A stretch of 64,000 bases of DNA from assembly GCF_020037015.1 (NCBI RefSeq), contig NZ_JAIQDE010000037.1:17718-81717 (forward strand), read 5' to 3'. Both the position numbers and the translations under genes were made by a program. How positions within the stretch are numbered: position 1 is the first letter of the stretch; each line of letters begins with the position of its first letter. This document shows, piece after piece, positions 7,797 to 18,127 of the stretch. This DNA comes from Corallococcus sp. AS-1-6. Lineage in GTDB: Bacteria; Myxococcota; Myxococcia; Myxococcales; Myxococcaceae. The notes under the pieces were generated by a model. The model worked only from the letters and a program-made list of their open reading frames with translations, was not told the DNA's origin and ran no database searches.

Positions 7797-8453
7797 CTAC
7801 CGGCCTACCGCTTCGACCTCCGCCCAGAGGCGCTTGTCCTCGAGCGCCGTGTCCAGGGGGGCCCGGCGCTCCGCGATGCGCAGGAGCACGGCGGCCAGTT
7901 GGTCCAGGTGCATGGGCTTCAGCTTGTGCAGCAGCGGCAGCTTGCCCAGCGTGTGCAGGATGCCGGGCGGCGCGTGGTATTCGCCTTCCAACGCCGGGGG
8001 CCGCACCATCGTGTAGGGGATTCCGCTCTCTCGGACGATGCGCTCCGCTTCCGCCTTGGCCTTGAGGTACGCGCCCACCGGGCTGCCCGCGCCCACCGAC
8101 GTGAGCAGGATGAAGTGGTCCACCCCCGCCGCCTTCGCCGCGTCCACCAACTGCCGCGTGGTGCCGATGTCGCTCGTCTCGTAGGTGTCCCCGGCCGCGA
8201 AGCGCTTGCGCATCGTGCCGATGAGCTGGAGCACCGTCGTGCTGCCCTTCATCGCCTCCACCAGCGCGGGCCCGTCCGCCAGCTCCAGCACCGCCTTCTT
8301 TGGCCAGTGGTTCGCGGGCTCCGTGTTCGCGCTCTTGGGGCGCACGTGCGGCGTCACCGGCACGCCCCTGGCCAGGGCCTGCCGCATCAGCGTGCGGCCC
8401 GTCGCGCCCGTGGCGCCCGCGACGAAGAGATGACGAGGAGCTGCGCTGCTCAT
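7797..8453 (-). CDS. NAD(P)H-binding atypical SDR (NmrA/SDR_a5-like)
   Basis: 218 residues. The N-terminal Rossmann motif is GATGATG (13-19), the usual glycine pattern of atypical short-chain dehydrogenases. VDHFILLTSVGAGS and AYLKAKAEAERIVRES give an active-site-like YxxxK, and GIPYTMVRPPALEGEY is the family's conserved RP motif region. These proteins are cytoplasmic oxidoreductases or NADPH sensors; the substrate is unknown. The start at 8453 has GGGAGG seven bases upstream; the frame extends upstream to 8543 without support. It stands alone between the toxin-antitoxin pair and a phospholipase D-like gene, all on the minus strand. Confidence 0.83.
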   Translation of the reverse strand: MSSAAPRHLFVAGATGATGRTLMRQALARGVPVTPHVRPKSANTEPANHWPKKAVLELADGPALVEAMKGSTTVLQLIGTMRKRFAAGDTYETSDIGTTRQLVDAAKAAGVDHFILLTSVGAGSPVGAYLKAKAEAERIVRESGIPYTMVRPPALEGEYHAPPGILHTLGKLPLLHKLKPMHLDQLAAVLLRIAERRAPLDTALEDKRLWAEVEAVGR

Positions 8454-8566
8454 GGCGATGCCTCCCGGCCGCGAACCTCGCGGCCCCTGGACGCACTTCT
8501 TGAGCACACGGCCCGCCCCTTGCCCACTGTTTCCAGGGGCCACGCGTGAAAGCGGACAGCCTGCCT

Positions 8567-9787
8567 TCAGCGCTTCGCCTGCTCGGCCTGGACCTCGCGC
8601 GCCCTCGTGAGGTCTTCCAGGAAGATGGCCTCCAACTGACGTGCCGCCTCCACGTCCTCCAGGACCAGCGAACCTTCCTCCAGCAGATTGAACGACAGCG
8701 CGTCGTAGTTGATGGACCCCACCAGCACGAGCCGGTCATCCACCAGCATCGTCTTCGCGTGCATCATCGCCGGCTGGTACTCCCAGAGGCGCACGCCCGC
8801 CGCCCGCAGCGTGTCGTAGCTCTGGCGCTGGAGCACCGTGATGGCCCGCTGGTCGTTCTTGTCCCCCGGCGCCAGCACCCGCACGTCCACGCCCGCGCGG
8901 GCCTTCTCCACCAGCAGCGCCGTCAGCGCGTCGTTGGGCGTGAAGTACGCCTGCGAAATCCACAGCCGCTTCTTCGCCGCCTTCACCATCAACTGCGTCA
9001 GCCGCTCCGCGCGCGTCACCTCCGGGTTCGCCGTGCTGCTGACGAAGGCCGCCCAGCCCTCCCCCGCGGCGTCCAGGCCGGGCTGCGCCACCGACAGCGT
9101 GGGGAAGTCCGTCGGGGGCAACAGCTCGCCCGTCGTCTCCTGCCAGTTCTCCGCGAACGCCTGCTGGAGCTGCGCCACCACCGGGCCCTGGACCCGCACG
9201 TTGGTGTCGCGCCACTCCTTCTCGTTGCGCACGTCGCCCAGCCACTCGTCCTGGATGGCGAGCCCGCCGGTGATGGCCACCTTGCCGTCCACCACGACGA
9301 TCTTCCGGTGGTTGCGCGCCAGGTTCTCGTCCGCCGGCAGCGGGCGGAACAGGTGGGCCTCACAGCCGATGGCCTCCAGCCGGGGCTTCACCTCCGTCTC
9401 GAAGGGGCCGCTGCCCAGCGGATCCACCAGCACGCGGCAGTGCACGCCCTCGCGGGTCCGCTCGGCCAGCGCTTCAATCATGCGGTCGGACGCGCGGCCC
9501 GGCCTCCAGATGAACATCACGATGTGGACGGAGGCGCGGGCCCGGGCGATTTCTTCCACCATCACGTCGAATACGGCGCCGTTGTTCGTCCACCGGATGC
9601 GGTTGCGCGGCTCCATCCGCACGCCCGTCGTCTGGTACAGCGCCGATGCGAAGCCCGCCCCACGCGAACCCACCTGCCCCGTGAGCTGGAATGGACGGGA
9701 CGACTCCTTCGAGTTGCACGCGGACGGACATCCCGCGAGCAACAACGCCCCCATGACTCCCCCCCACCATCGTCCGCCCTTGCTCAC
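8567..9787 (-). CDS. Phospholipase D / cardiolipin synthase-like lipoprotein
   Basis: About 406 residues with two PLD domains. The two HKD motifs are intact: NHRKIVVVDG followed by ITGG, and MHAKTMLVDD followed by VGSIN. This duplicated arrangement is that of cardiolipin synthases and related phosphatidyl transferases. Unlike classical cardiolipin synthases it lacks two N-terminal membrane helices. Instead it begins with a short leader ending LLLAGC, a lipobox, predicting a lipid-anchored envelope enzyme. The start is uncertain: GTG 9787 gives a sensible signal peptide but AGGAGG lies 14 bases away, and ATG 9754 leaves a very short leader. A perfect palindrome lies 43 bases upstream of the GTG. 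The gene is divergent from the YCII/ECF42 pair. Confidence 0.85.
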   Translation of the reverse strand: MSKGGRWWGGVMGALLLAGCPSACNSKESSRPFQLTGQVGSRGAGFASALYQTTGVRMEPRNRIRWTNNGAVFDVMVEEIARARASVHIVMFIWRPGRASDRMIEALAERTREGVHCRVLVDPLGSGPFETEVKPRLEAIGCEAHLFRPLPADENLARNHRKIVVVDGKVAITGGLAIQDEWLGDVRNEKEWRDTNVRVQGPVVAQLQQAFAENWQETTGELLPPTDFPTLSVAQPGLDAAGEGWAAFVSSTANPEVTRAERLTQLMVKAAKKRLWISQAYFTPNDALTALLVEKARAGVDVRVLAPGDKNDQRAITVLQRQSYDTLRAAGVRLWEYQPAMMHAKTMLVDDRLVLVGSINYDALSFNLLEEGSLVLEDVEAARQLEAIFLEDLTRAREVQAEQAKR

Positions 9788-9829
9788 GTCCGGTGCCCGC
9801 GCCTCCTGTCCTTCAGGGGTAGGCACCCC

Positions 9830-9847
9830 CGGGTGACGTGTCACCCG
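9830..9847. promoter_or_regulatory. Perfect 8-2-8 inverted repeat in divergent promoter region
   Basis: CGGGTGAC-GT-GTCACCCG is a perfect 18-base palindrome. It lies between the divergent phospholipase D-like gene (43 bases from its GTG) and the YCII gene (134 bases from its ATG). The geometry suggests an operator for a dimeric regulator of either gene. A second palindrome, TGTGCGCACA, lies about 40 bases further right. Confidence 0.5.
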
Positions 9848-9980
9848 TGAGCGCGAGACAAGTGTTCTCTGTCCACGGAGTGGGTGTGCGCACAGGGTGA
9901 CGGGGTAGGCATGTCGATCCTCCGCGACGTGGGCCGTCTCTTTCGACGAAACCCCCGCTGTCCCCCGAAAGGTCCGTCCC

Positions 9981-10331
9981 ATGGCCCGCTACCTGATGCT
10001 GCTGCACGAGAACCCCGCCACCTTCGCCGCCATGTCTCCCGCCGAGCTGCAGGCCATCGTGGAGGAGTACGCCCGGTGGAGTGACGGGCTGCTCCAGGAG
10101 GGCCGCCTGCTCCAGGGCGAGAAGCTGCGCGACGAGGGCGGCCGGCGCCTGACGCAGCAGGGCGGACAGGTGCTCGTGTCGGACGGGCCGTACGCGGAGG
10201 TGAAGGACGTGGTGGGCGGCCTCTTCATCCTGTCCGCGGATTCGTATGACGCCGCCGTGGCCCTGGCCCGGACGTGTCCGCACCTGCGCTACGGCGGTGA
10301 AGTCGAGCTGCGCGCCATCGAAGAGGTCTGA
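9981..10331 (+). CDS. YCII/DGPF-domain protein
   Basis: 116 residues. MARYLMLLHENP at the start and VSDGPYAEVKDVVGGLFILSADSYDAAV in the middle are the DGPF/YCII-related signature. In well-studied genomes these small cytoplasmic proteins occur next to ECF42 sigma factors. The biochemical function is unresolved; the fold resembles dimeric ferredoxin-like barrels and YciI. The start follows an AAGG-containing stretch (CGAAAGG) and agrees with family length. The sigma factor's GTG begins 4 bases after this stop, so the two are co-transcribed. Confidence 0.88.
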   Translation: MARYLMLLHENPATFAAMSPAELQAIVEEYARWSDGLLQEGRLLQGEKLRDEGGRRLTQQGGQVLVSDGPYAEVKDVVGGLFILSADSYDAAVALARTCPHLRYGGEVELRAIEEV

Positions 10332-10335
10332 CGCC

Positions 10336-11574
10336 GTGTCCTCCGCGACGCAGGCGCTGGAGCTGGCCTTCCGGCAGTGGTCCGCGGGGCTCGTCGCGGC
10401 CGTGGCCCGGCGCGTGGGGCTGGGACGGCTGGACCTGGCGGAGGACTCGGTGCAGTTCGCCATGCTCCAGGCGGCGCGGACGTGGGGCTTCCACGGCATC
10501 CCGGAGCAGCCGCGGGCATGGCTGCTGCGCGTGGCGCTGAACCGGCTGACGGACCTCCTGCGGCAGCGCGCGCCGGAGGAGCCGGAGGGCCCGGAGGCCG
10601 AGGATGAGGCCGGGCCTCCGGATGCGCCCACGCGCTTCGCGGCGGAGCTCCCGGATGATGCGCTGCGGTTGCTGTTCGCGTGCTGTCATCCGGCGCTCTC
10701 CCGCGAGATGCAGGTGCCCCTCACGCTGAAGGTGGCGTGTGGCTTCTCCGTGCGCGAGGTCGCCGCCGCGCTGCTCGCGGACGAGCCCACCGTGGCGCAG
10801 CGGCTGGTGCGCGCGAAGCGGACGCTGCGCGCCTGCCGGGCCACGCTGGAGGTGCCCTCGCCCGAGTCGCTGCCGGAGCGGCTGGGCGCGGTGCACGCCG
10901 CGCTCTACCTGCTCTTCAACGAGGGCTACGAGGCCTCCGAGGGCCACGACCTGTCCCGCGCGGAGCTGTGCCTGGAGGCGCTGCGCCTGTCGGAGGTGTT
11001 GCTTGCGCACGCGGGGACCGCGACGCCGGAGGGCCATGCGCTGGCGGCGCTGTTCTGCTTCCGCGCCGCGAACCTCCCGGGCCGCGTGGATGCGCGGGGC
11101 GCGTTCGTGCCGCAGGAGGCGCGAGCCGGGACGGAGCCGTCGCCCCTCTTGCTGGCGCGCGGGCTCTGGCACCTGCGCGCCTCCATGGGGACGGTGCTGA
11201 CGCCGCTGCACCTGGAGGCGGAGATCGCCCTCGTGCACGCGAAGACGTCCACGCCGGGGCCGGAGGACAGCGCCCGGTTGCTGCGGCTGTACGACGCGCT
11301 GCTCGCCCTCAAGCCGTCGCCCATCGTCGCGCTGTCGCGGGTGGTGGCGCTGGCGCGGGTGCGCGGGCCGGCCGAGGCGCTGGAGGCGTTGGGGCCCTTG
11401 CGCTCGGAGGCGGTGCTGCGGCGATACCCGTACCGCTTCGCCGTGGAGGGCATGCTGCTGGAGCAGGCAGGGGCGCGGGGGAGGGCGGCGGACTGCTTCC
11501 GTCAGGCCGCGGCGCTGGCCCGCACGCCGCCGCAGCGGGAGTACCTGCTCTCCCGGGCCCGCGCCTGCGAGTAG
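10336..11574 (+). CDS. ECF42-type RNA polymerase sigma factor with C-terminal extension
   Basis: 412 residues. Region 2 is at about 8-75 (AARTWGFHGIPEQPRAWLLRVALNRLTDLLR). Region 4 is at about 115-165 (KVACGFSVREVAAALLADEPTVAQRLVRAKRTLR). A ~230-residue helical extension (DUF6596 plus TPR-like) begins LYLLFNEGYEASEGHDLSRAELCLEALRL. This architecture and the adjacent YCII gene define the ECF42 group, in which no anti-sigma factor is encoded and the C-terminal extension is thought to control activity. The GTG start lies 4 bases after the YCII stop. Likely targets include its own operon and other YCII genes, as in Streptomyces ECF42; no -35/-10 pair was identified here. Confidence 0.9.
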   Translation: MSSATQALELAFRQWSAGLVAAVARRVGLGRLDLAEDSVQFAMLQAARTWGFHGIPEQPRAWLLRVALNRLTDLLRQRAPEEPEGPEAEDEAGPPDAPTRFAAELPDDALRLLFACCHPALSREMQVPLTLKVACGFSVREVAAALLADEPTVAQRLVRAKRTLRACRATLEVPSPESLPERLGAVHAALYLLFNEGYEASEGHDLSRAELCLEALRLSEVLLAHAGTATPEGHALAALFCFRAANLPGRVDARGAFVPQEARAGTEPSPLLLARGLWHLRASMGTVLTPLHLEAEIALVHAKTSTPGPEDSARLLRLYDALLALKPSPIVALSRVVALARVRGPAEALEALGPLRSEAVLRRYPYRFAVEGMLLEQAGARGRAADCFRQAAALARTPPQREYLLSRARACE

Positions 11575-11622
11575 GAGCGCGCGTGCTACCGTCCCGCTCT
11601 CGTCGGGTCACCGGGAGCGGGC

Positions 11623-12942
11623 ATGTCGCTGAGCACGTCGGAGGACTTCAAGTCGGACCTGGGCCTGGAGCCCCGTCACCTGCTGCCTGTCGTGTCCCGG
11701 CTGGAGGACTTCGTCCGGCCGTTCTGCGCCGCGCTCGACGCGTTCCATGCGGACTGGAGCGGCTGGGGCAAGGCCTCGTACTTCTTCACGGGCAAGCAGG
11801 CGTGGGCGGACGCGAAGCTGAAGGCGCTCGATACGGCGGAGCACCTGCTGTACCGGCTCTGCGACCTGGAGCAGGAGCGGCTCGCGCACTCCAAGCCGTC
11901 GCGGCTGCTGTTGATGCGGCTGCTGGTGGAGATCCAGGAGGCGCACATCGAGCTGGTGGACTACGTCCACACGAACGACCTGAAGCTCTACACGCCGGAC
12001 CGCGGGACGCTGGGGACCGCCGCGCTGAACCAGTTGGACGCGGACTGGGATGCGCTGCGCAACGGCACGGGCGCGGTGAAGCTGCCCACCGGGGCGCAAT
12101 ACGCGCGCGGCAACCGCGAGGTGCGCGCCATCCACGCCCGGCTGCTGTCCCGTGCGCATGGCCGGGAGTTGATGCGGTGGATCCTCAGGGACACGGAGGC
12201 GGACCCGGAGTGGCCGGTGACGCTGGTGTTGACCCAGGCCTTCACGCCCTCCGCCAACTTCCGGCAGAAGGTGGAGGTCAACAAGCAGCGGCTGGTGGCG
12301 ACGTCCGATGAGCTCACGCGCTTGAAGGCCGAATACGAAGGGATGAGCCAGGAGCTGACCCGCATGGAGGAGGACGCGCGGCAGGGCAATGAGAGCTGGG
12401 GCGAGCTGCGCAAGCGCCTGGCGTCGTCGTCGAGGATCTACGCGGACCTGGGGGCCCGGCGCGATGCCGTGGACACGCGCATCGGGAAGCTGGAGGTGGA
12501 GCTTGGCTGGTACGACGAGGACGGCCACGGCGAGGACTACCTGCTGAGCGAACCGGCGCCGGGGCTCGCGGGCAAGGGTTCCGGACGCGGCTCCCGGCTC
12601 AGCCTGCGCTCCGGGCTGCGCGACAGCACGCAGCGCAACTATTCCCGCGACCAGCACCCCATCCCCGCGCCTGCGTTCATCGTCTACGGGCACGAGCTCA
12701 TCCACGTCCTGCAGAACCGCCATCCGACACGGATGGTGCTGCAGCCCCAGGCGTACGCGCGCGAGCACACGAAGCACGGCTACAGCAACACCACGGAGCA
12801 CGAGACCATCCGCGCGCTGCGCAAGCAGCGCACGGCGCAGCACCTGCCGTTCTACGAGAACCAGCTCCGTGACGAGCACCAGCTCACGAAGCGCAAGCAC
12901 CACACGGGGACGTCCGCCTTCGAGCTGGGCGAGACGGACTGA
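11623..12942 (+). CDS. Putative M91-like zinc metallopeptidase with coiled-coil insert
   Basis: 439 residues, not a family I can name with certainty. The C-terminal region has an HExxH motif (H357-E358-L-I-H361 in VYGHELIHVLQN), then TTEHETIR (390-397) and YENQLRDEHQLTKRKHH (411-427). This layout resembles the M91/NleD-type effector metallopeptidases, which have HELxHA followed by a downstream EN.(I/L)R.E motif. Residues 166-205 (HARLLSRAHGRELMRWILRD) resemble the usual start of that domain, so residues 216-295, rich in K/E/R and predicted coiled coil, would be an insertion. The N-terminal 120 residues are helical. No signal peptide is seen. The single gene starts 48 bases after the sigma factor and has no obvious immunity partner. 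Confidence 0.6.
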   Translation: MSLSTSEDFKSDLGLEPRHLLPVVSRLEDFVRPFCAALDAFHADWSGWGKASYFFTGKQAWADAKLKALDTAEHLLYRLCDLEQERLAHSKPSRLLLMRLLVEIQEAHIELVDYVHTNDLKLYTPDRGTLGTAALNQLDADWDALRNGTGAVKLPTGAQYARGNREVRAIHARLLSRAHGRELMRWILRDTEADPEWPVTLVLTQAFTPSANFRQKVEVNKQRLVATSDELTRLKAEYEGMSQELTRMEEDARQGNESWGELRKRLASSSRIYADLGARRDAVDTRIGKLEVELGWYDEDGHGEDYLLSEPAPGLAGKGSGRGSRLSLRSGLRDSTQRNYSRDQHPIPAPAFIVYGHELIHVLQNRHPTRMVLQPQAYAREHTKHGYSNTTEHETIRALRKQRTAQHLPFYENQLRDEHQLTKRKHHTGTSAFELGETD

Positions 12943-12954
12943 AGCGCACGCGCG

Positions 12955-14385
<1,431 letters not shown>

Positions 14386-14470
14386 CCGGTGTCCTCCTTG
14401 CGTCAAAAGTGATGTTTCAGCGCTCCGGAGGGAAGGAACCCTGCCGGGCCCCGCCCGCAGGGCTGCTCCC

Positions 14471-14506
14471 CGGGGTCCGAAGCGCCTCCTGCTTCGGCTG
14501 CCCCCG
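14471..14506. repeat. Strong hairpin in the gor/kinase divergent region
   Basis: CCGAAGC (14477-14483) and GCTTCGG (14491-14497) pair perfectly around a 7-base loop. CGGGG (14471-14475) pairs further out with CCCCG (14502-14506). It lies about 90 bases from gor and 66 bases from the kinase ATG. No T-run follows on either strand, so it may be a leader structure or protein-binding site rather than a terminator. Confidence 0.45.
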
Positions 14507-14571
14507 ATACATTCAAGCTCCCTCTCGCACGGGAAGGGGGGATATCCTCACGGACAGGGCGGCCTCCCCTC

Positions 14572-17500
14572 ATGTCTCACCCCCCTTCCTGTCAGACCTC
14601 CTCCCGGGCGGATGCCCCGGACGCCGACTCGCCTCCGGGCATGGATCCGGAGGTCGTGGGGCGCCGCTACCGCATCCTCGACCTGCTGGGACGCGGCGGC
14701 GCGGGCACCGTGTGGCGCGCGCAGGACGGACTGTCCGGCCCCGTGGCCCTCAAGCGGCTGCACAAGACGGTGGCGGACCTGGCGCGGCGTCCCGGCCGGG
14801 GCACGCCCTCCGCCTTCGCCACGCAGGGCATGGCGCTGTCGCTGGCCCACGAGTTCCAGACGCTGGTGTCGCTGCGCCACCCGCACGTCATCCGCGTGCT
14901 GGACTACGGCTTCGACGCGGAGGGCCGGCCCTACCTGGCCATGGACCTGCTGGAGGACGCGCGCACGCTGGTGGAGGCCGGCACGGGCGCGCCCCTGACG
15001 ACGCAGGTGGGGCTGCTCATCCAGACGCTCCAGGCGCTCGCGTACCTGCACCGGCGCGGCATCATCCACCGCGACCTGAAGCCCGGGAACGTGCTGGTGG
15101 TGCGCGGCCAGGTGAAGGTGCTGGACTTCGGCCTGGCCGTGGGCCGCGACCAGCAGGGCCGACGCGCGCAGCCCGCGGGCACCCCGGGCTACCTGGCCCC
15201 GGAGCTCTTTGAAGATCAGCCCCCGTCCGAGCGGACGGACCTGTTCGGCTTCGGCGCCATGGCGTGCCAGATGTTCTTCGGCCGGCTGCCCCACGGGGGC
15301 CAGGTGTTCGCGACGCCGGGCTTCCCGCCCGCGCTCAGGGCCCTGCTGGAGCAACTGGTGGCGCCCGAGCCCCACCGCCGGCCGCGCGACGCGGAGGCCG
15401 TCATCACCGCGCTGAGCGACGCCGTGGGCCAGCCCCCGCCCGCCGAGTCCGCCGCCACGCGCGAGAGCTTCCTCCAGTCCGCGCGCTTCGTGGGCCGCGT
15501 GGCGGAGCGCGAGCACCTGACGAACGTGCTCGACGCGGCGCTCGCGGGGCAGGGCGCCGCGTGGCTCATCGGCGGGGAGAGCGGCGTGGGCAAGTCGCGC
15601 CTGCTGGAGGAGGTGCGCTCGCTGGCGCTGGTGCGCGGCGCGATGGTGCTGCGCGGCCAGGCGGTGGACACCGGCGGCGTGCCCTACCAGGAGTGGCGCG
15701 CGGTGCTGCGCTGGCTGCCCATGCTCACGGAGCTCTCCGACCGCGAGGCGCGCGTGCTCCGGCCGCTGGTGCCGGACCTGGAGTCTCTGCTGGGCCGAGA
15801 GGTGCCCGCCGCGCCGGAGCTGGACGGGGACATGGCGCAACTGCGCCTGCACCAGACGGTGGAGGACCTCTTCGCCCGCCTGTCCCAGCCCACCGTGGTC
15901 ATCCTGGAGGACCTGCACCAGGCGCACGCCGAGTCCCTCCAGCTCCTCGCGCAGCTCGCGGCGAGGGCGCCGGGCCTGCCGCTGCTCCTGCTGGTGAGCT
16001 TCCGCGACGACGAGTCCCCGCAGTTGCCGGAGCGCCTGAAGGGCACCCGCGTGCTGCGGCTTCAGCGGCTGAACGCGGAGGAGATCGCCCAACTGGGCGA
16101 GTCCATGCTGGGCGCCGTCGGCCGGCGGCCCGACGTGGTGGAGCTCCTGCGCCGCGAGTCGGAGGGCAACCCGTTCCTGCTGGTGGAGGTGGTGCGCGCG
16201 CTGGCGGAGGACGCGGGCGGCCTGGACCGGCTGGGCGCCGTCGCGCTGCCCCAGCGCGTGTGGGCGGGCGGCATGCGCGCGCTGGTGCAGCGCCGGCTGG
16301 AGAAGGTGCCCCGGGAGGCGCGGGAGCTGCTGGACGTGGCGGCGCTGCTGGGCCGGGAGCTGGACCTGGCGGTGCTGGAGCGGGCCGCGCCCGGCGCGGA
16401 CGTGGAGGCGTGGCTCACCGACTGCGCGGCGGCGGCGGTGCTGGACGTGGCGGACGGCCGCTGGCGCTTCGCGCACGACAAGCTGCGCGAGCGGCTGCTG
16501 GAGGACCTGCCCCCGGAGCTCCGCCCCGCGCTCCACCGGCGCGCGGCCCAGGCGCTGGAGGCGGCCCACCCCACGGGGCACGCCGCCGCGCTGTCGTACC
16601 ACTGGGGGCAGGCCGGGGACGCGGCCCGTGAGTCGCATCACGCGCGGCTCGCGGGCGAGGAGGCGCTGTCGGTGGGCGCGTGCCGGGAAGCGCTGCCGCT
16701 GCTCTCCCGGGCGCTGGCGGTCGCGCCCCAGGCCACGCCGCTGGAGCAGGGCCGGATGGAGGCGCTGCTGGCGGAGGCGCGGTTCCAGTTGGGGGACCTG
16801 GAGGCCTTCCGCGCGCACGCGGAGGCGGCGCTCGCGCACTTCGGCTGGCGCGTGCCCTCGTCGCGCGGGGCGTGGGTGCTGGGCACGCTGGGGCAGGTGC
16901 TGTCGCGGCTGGCGCAGAGCGCCCGTCCGGACGCGTACGTGGATGACTCCCGGCGGCGCAAGGAGACGCGGCGGGTGGCGGGCCGGCTGCTGATGCGGCT
17001 CACCGACGCATTCATCTACGCGCAGGAGGCGCTGCCGGTGCTCTGGAGCGGCCTGCGCATGCTCAACCTGTGCGAGCCCGCGGGGCCCACGCCGGAGCTG
17101 GCGCGCGGCTACACGGTGATGGCGGTGGTGGCGGGCACGGTGCCGCTGCACCACGTGGCGGACGCGTGGGTGAAGCGGGCGCATGAGGTGGCCGAGAGCG
17201 TGGGCCGCCCGGCGGACCTGGCCTACGTGCTCAACCGCAACGCCGTGTGCGCGGTGTACCAGGCGCGCTGGCAGGACGTGGAGACGTGGCTCGCGCGGGC
17301 GACGGCCATCGTGGACTCGGTGGGGGACCTGCGGCTGGCGGAGGAGTGCCGCGCGCTGCTCACCGTGTCCGCCATGTACCGGGGCCAGTTCGCGCGGGGC
17401 CTGCCGCTGATGGACTGGCTGGAGGCGTCCGCGGCGCGCCGGGGCGCGGAGCAGACGCGGCACTGGGCCCAGCACTACCGGGCCCACATGCTGCTGCGGC

Positions 17501-18120
17501 TGGGCGAGCACGCCCGGGCCCGCGTGGCGCTGGAGCCGGCGCTCGCGTGGACGGAGGCGCACGGCGGCGCCACCGACCGCATCATCACGGACGGCACGCT
17601 GGCGCTCCTGTGCCTGCGCGAGGGTGACACGGCGGGCGCGCGCGCGGCGGCGGAGAAGGCGCTGGTGCGGCTGGCCGCGGGCAAGCCGGTGGCGCACTTC
17701 GTCTACTTCGGCGCGACGGCGGTGGCGGAGGTGCTGCTCACGCTGCTGGCGCGCGAGACGCCCGGGCCCGGCCTGCAGGCGCTCACGCACAGCGCGCGCT
17801 CCGCGCTCCATGAGGTGGAGCGCTTCGCGCGGGTGTTCCCCTTCGGCGAGCCCTCCGCGTGGCTGTGGCGCGGCTGCGAGGCGTGGCTCGCGGGCAAGCA
17901 CCGCAAGGCCTTCCGCGCGTGGAAGCGCTGCATCGCGGAGTCGGACGCGCGGGGCATGCCCTACGAGGCGGCGCGCGCGCGGCTGGAGTGGGCGCGGCGC
18001 CTGCCCGCAGAGGACGCGGAGCGCGCGGAGCTGCTCCAGCGGGCGGCGGAGGACTTCACCCGGCTGGGGGCGCGCGAGGACCTGGCGCGGACCCTGGCCG
18101 AACAGGGGACGGCAGGGTGA
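14572..18120 (+). CDS. Ser/Thr protein kinase fused to AAA-type ATPase and helical repeats
   Basis: 1182 residues. The kinase domain (about 27-285) has the glycine loop GRGGAGTVW, ALKRL for the ATP-binding lysine, HRDLKPGN and LDFGLAV. A STAND/AAA-type ATPase follows, with Walker A GGESGVGKS at about 333 and VVILEDLH as Walker B. The C-terminal ~600 residues are alpha-helical, TPR-like, and rich in Ala, Leu and Arg. This kinase-ATPase-TPR architecture is common in myxobacteria and is thought to integrate signals through partner binding. No membrane segment is visible. A zinc-ribbon methyltransferase gene starts 7 bases downstream, suggesting an operon. The ATG at 14572 is the first in frame after a divergent promoter region. 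Confidence 0.9.
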   Translation: MSHPPSCQTSSRADAPDADSPPGMDPEVVGRRYRILDLLGRGGAGTVWRAQDGLSGPVALKRLHKTVADLARRPGRGTPSAFATQGMALSLAHEFQTLVSLRHPHVIRVLDYGFDAEGRPYLAMDLLEDARTLVEAGTGAPLTTQVGLLIQTLQALAYLHRRGIIHRDLKPGNVLVVRGQVKVLDFGLAVGRDQQGRRAQPAGTPGYLAPELFEDQPPSERTDLFGFGAMACQMFFGRLPHGGQVFATPGFPPALRALLEQLVAPEPHRRPRDAEAVITALSDAVGQPPPAESAATRESFLQSARFVGRVAEREHLTNVLDAALAGQGAAWLIGGESGVGKSRLLEEVRSLALVRGAMVLRGQAVDTGGVPYQEWRAVLRWLPMLTELSDREARVLRPLVPDLESLLGREVPAAPELDGDMAQLRLHQTVEDLFARLSQPTVVILEDLHQAHAESLQLLAQLAARAPGLPLLLLVSFRDDESPQLPERLKGTRVLRLQRLNAEEIAQLGESMLGAVGRRPDVVELLRRESEGNPFLLVEVVRALAEDAGGLDRLGAVALPQRVWAGGMRALVQRRLEKVPREARELLDVAALLGRELDLAVLERAAPGADVEAWLTDCAAAAVLDVADGRWRFAHDKLRERLLEDLPPELRPALHRRAAQALEAAHPTGHAAALSYHWGQAGDAARESHHARLAGEEALSVGACREALPLLSRALAVAPQATPLEQGRMEALLAEARFQLGDLEAFRAHAEAALAHFGWRVPSSRGAWVLGTLGQVLSRLAQSARPDAYVDDSRRRKETRRVAGRLLMRLTDAFIYAQEALPVLWSGLRMLNLCEPAGPTPELARGYTVMAVVAGTVPLHHVADAWVKRAHEVAESVGRPADLAYVLNRNAVCAVYQARWQDVETWLARATAIVDSVGDLRLAEECRALLTVSAMYRGQFARGLPLMDWLEASAARRGAEQTRHWAQHYRAHMLLRLGEHARARVALEPALAWTEAHGGATDRIITDGTLALLCLREGDTAGARAAAEKALVRLAAGKPVAHFVYFGATAVAEVLLTLLARETPGPGLQALTHSARSALHEVERFARVFPFGEPSAWLWRGCEAWLAGKHRKAFRAWKRCIAESDARGMPYEAARARLEWARRLPAEDAERAELLQRAAEDFTRLGAREDLARTLAEQGTAG

Positions 18121-18127
18121 CGAAGCG

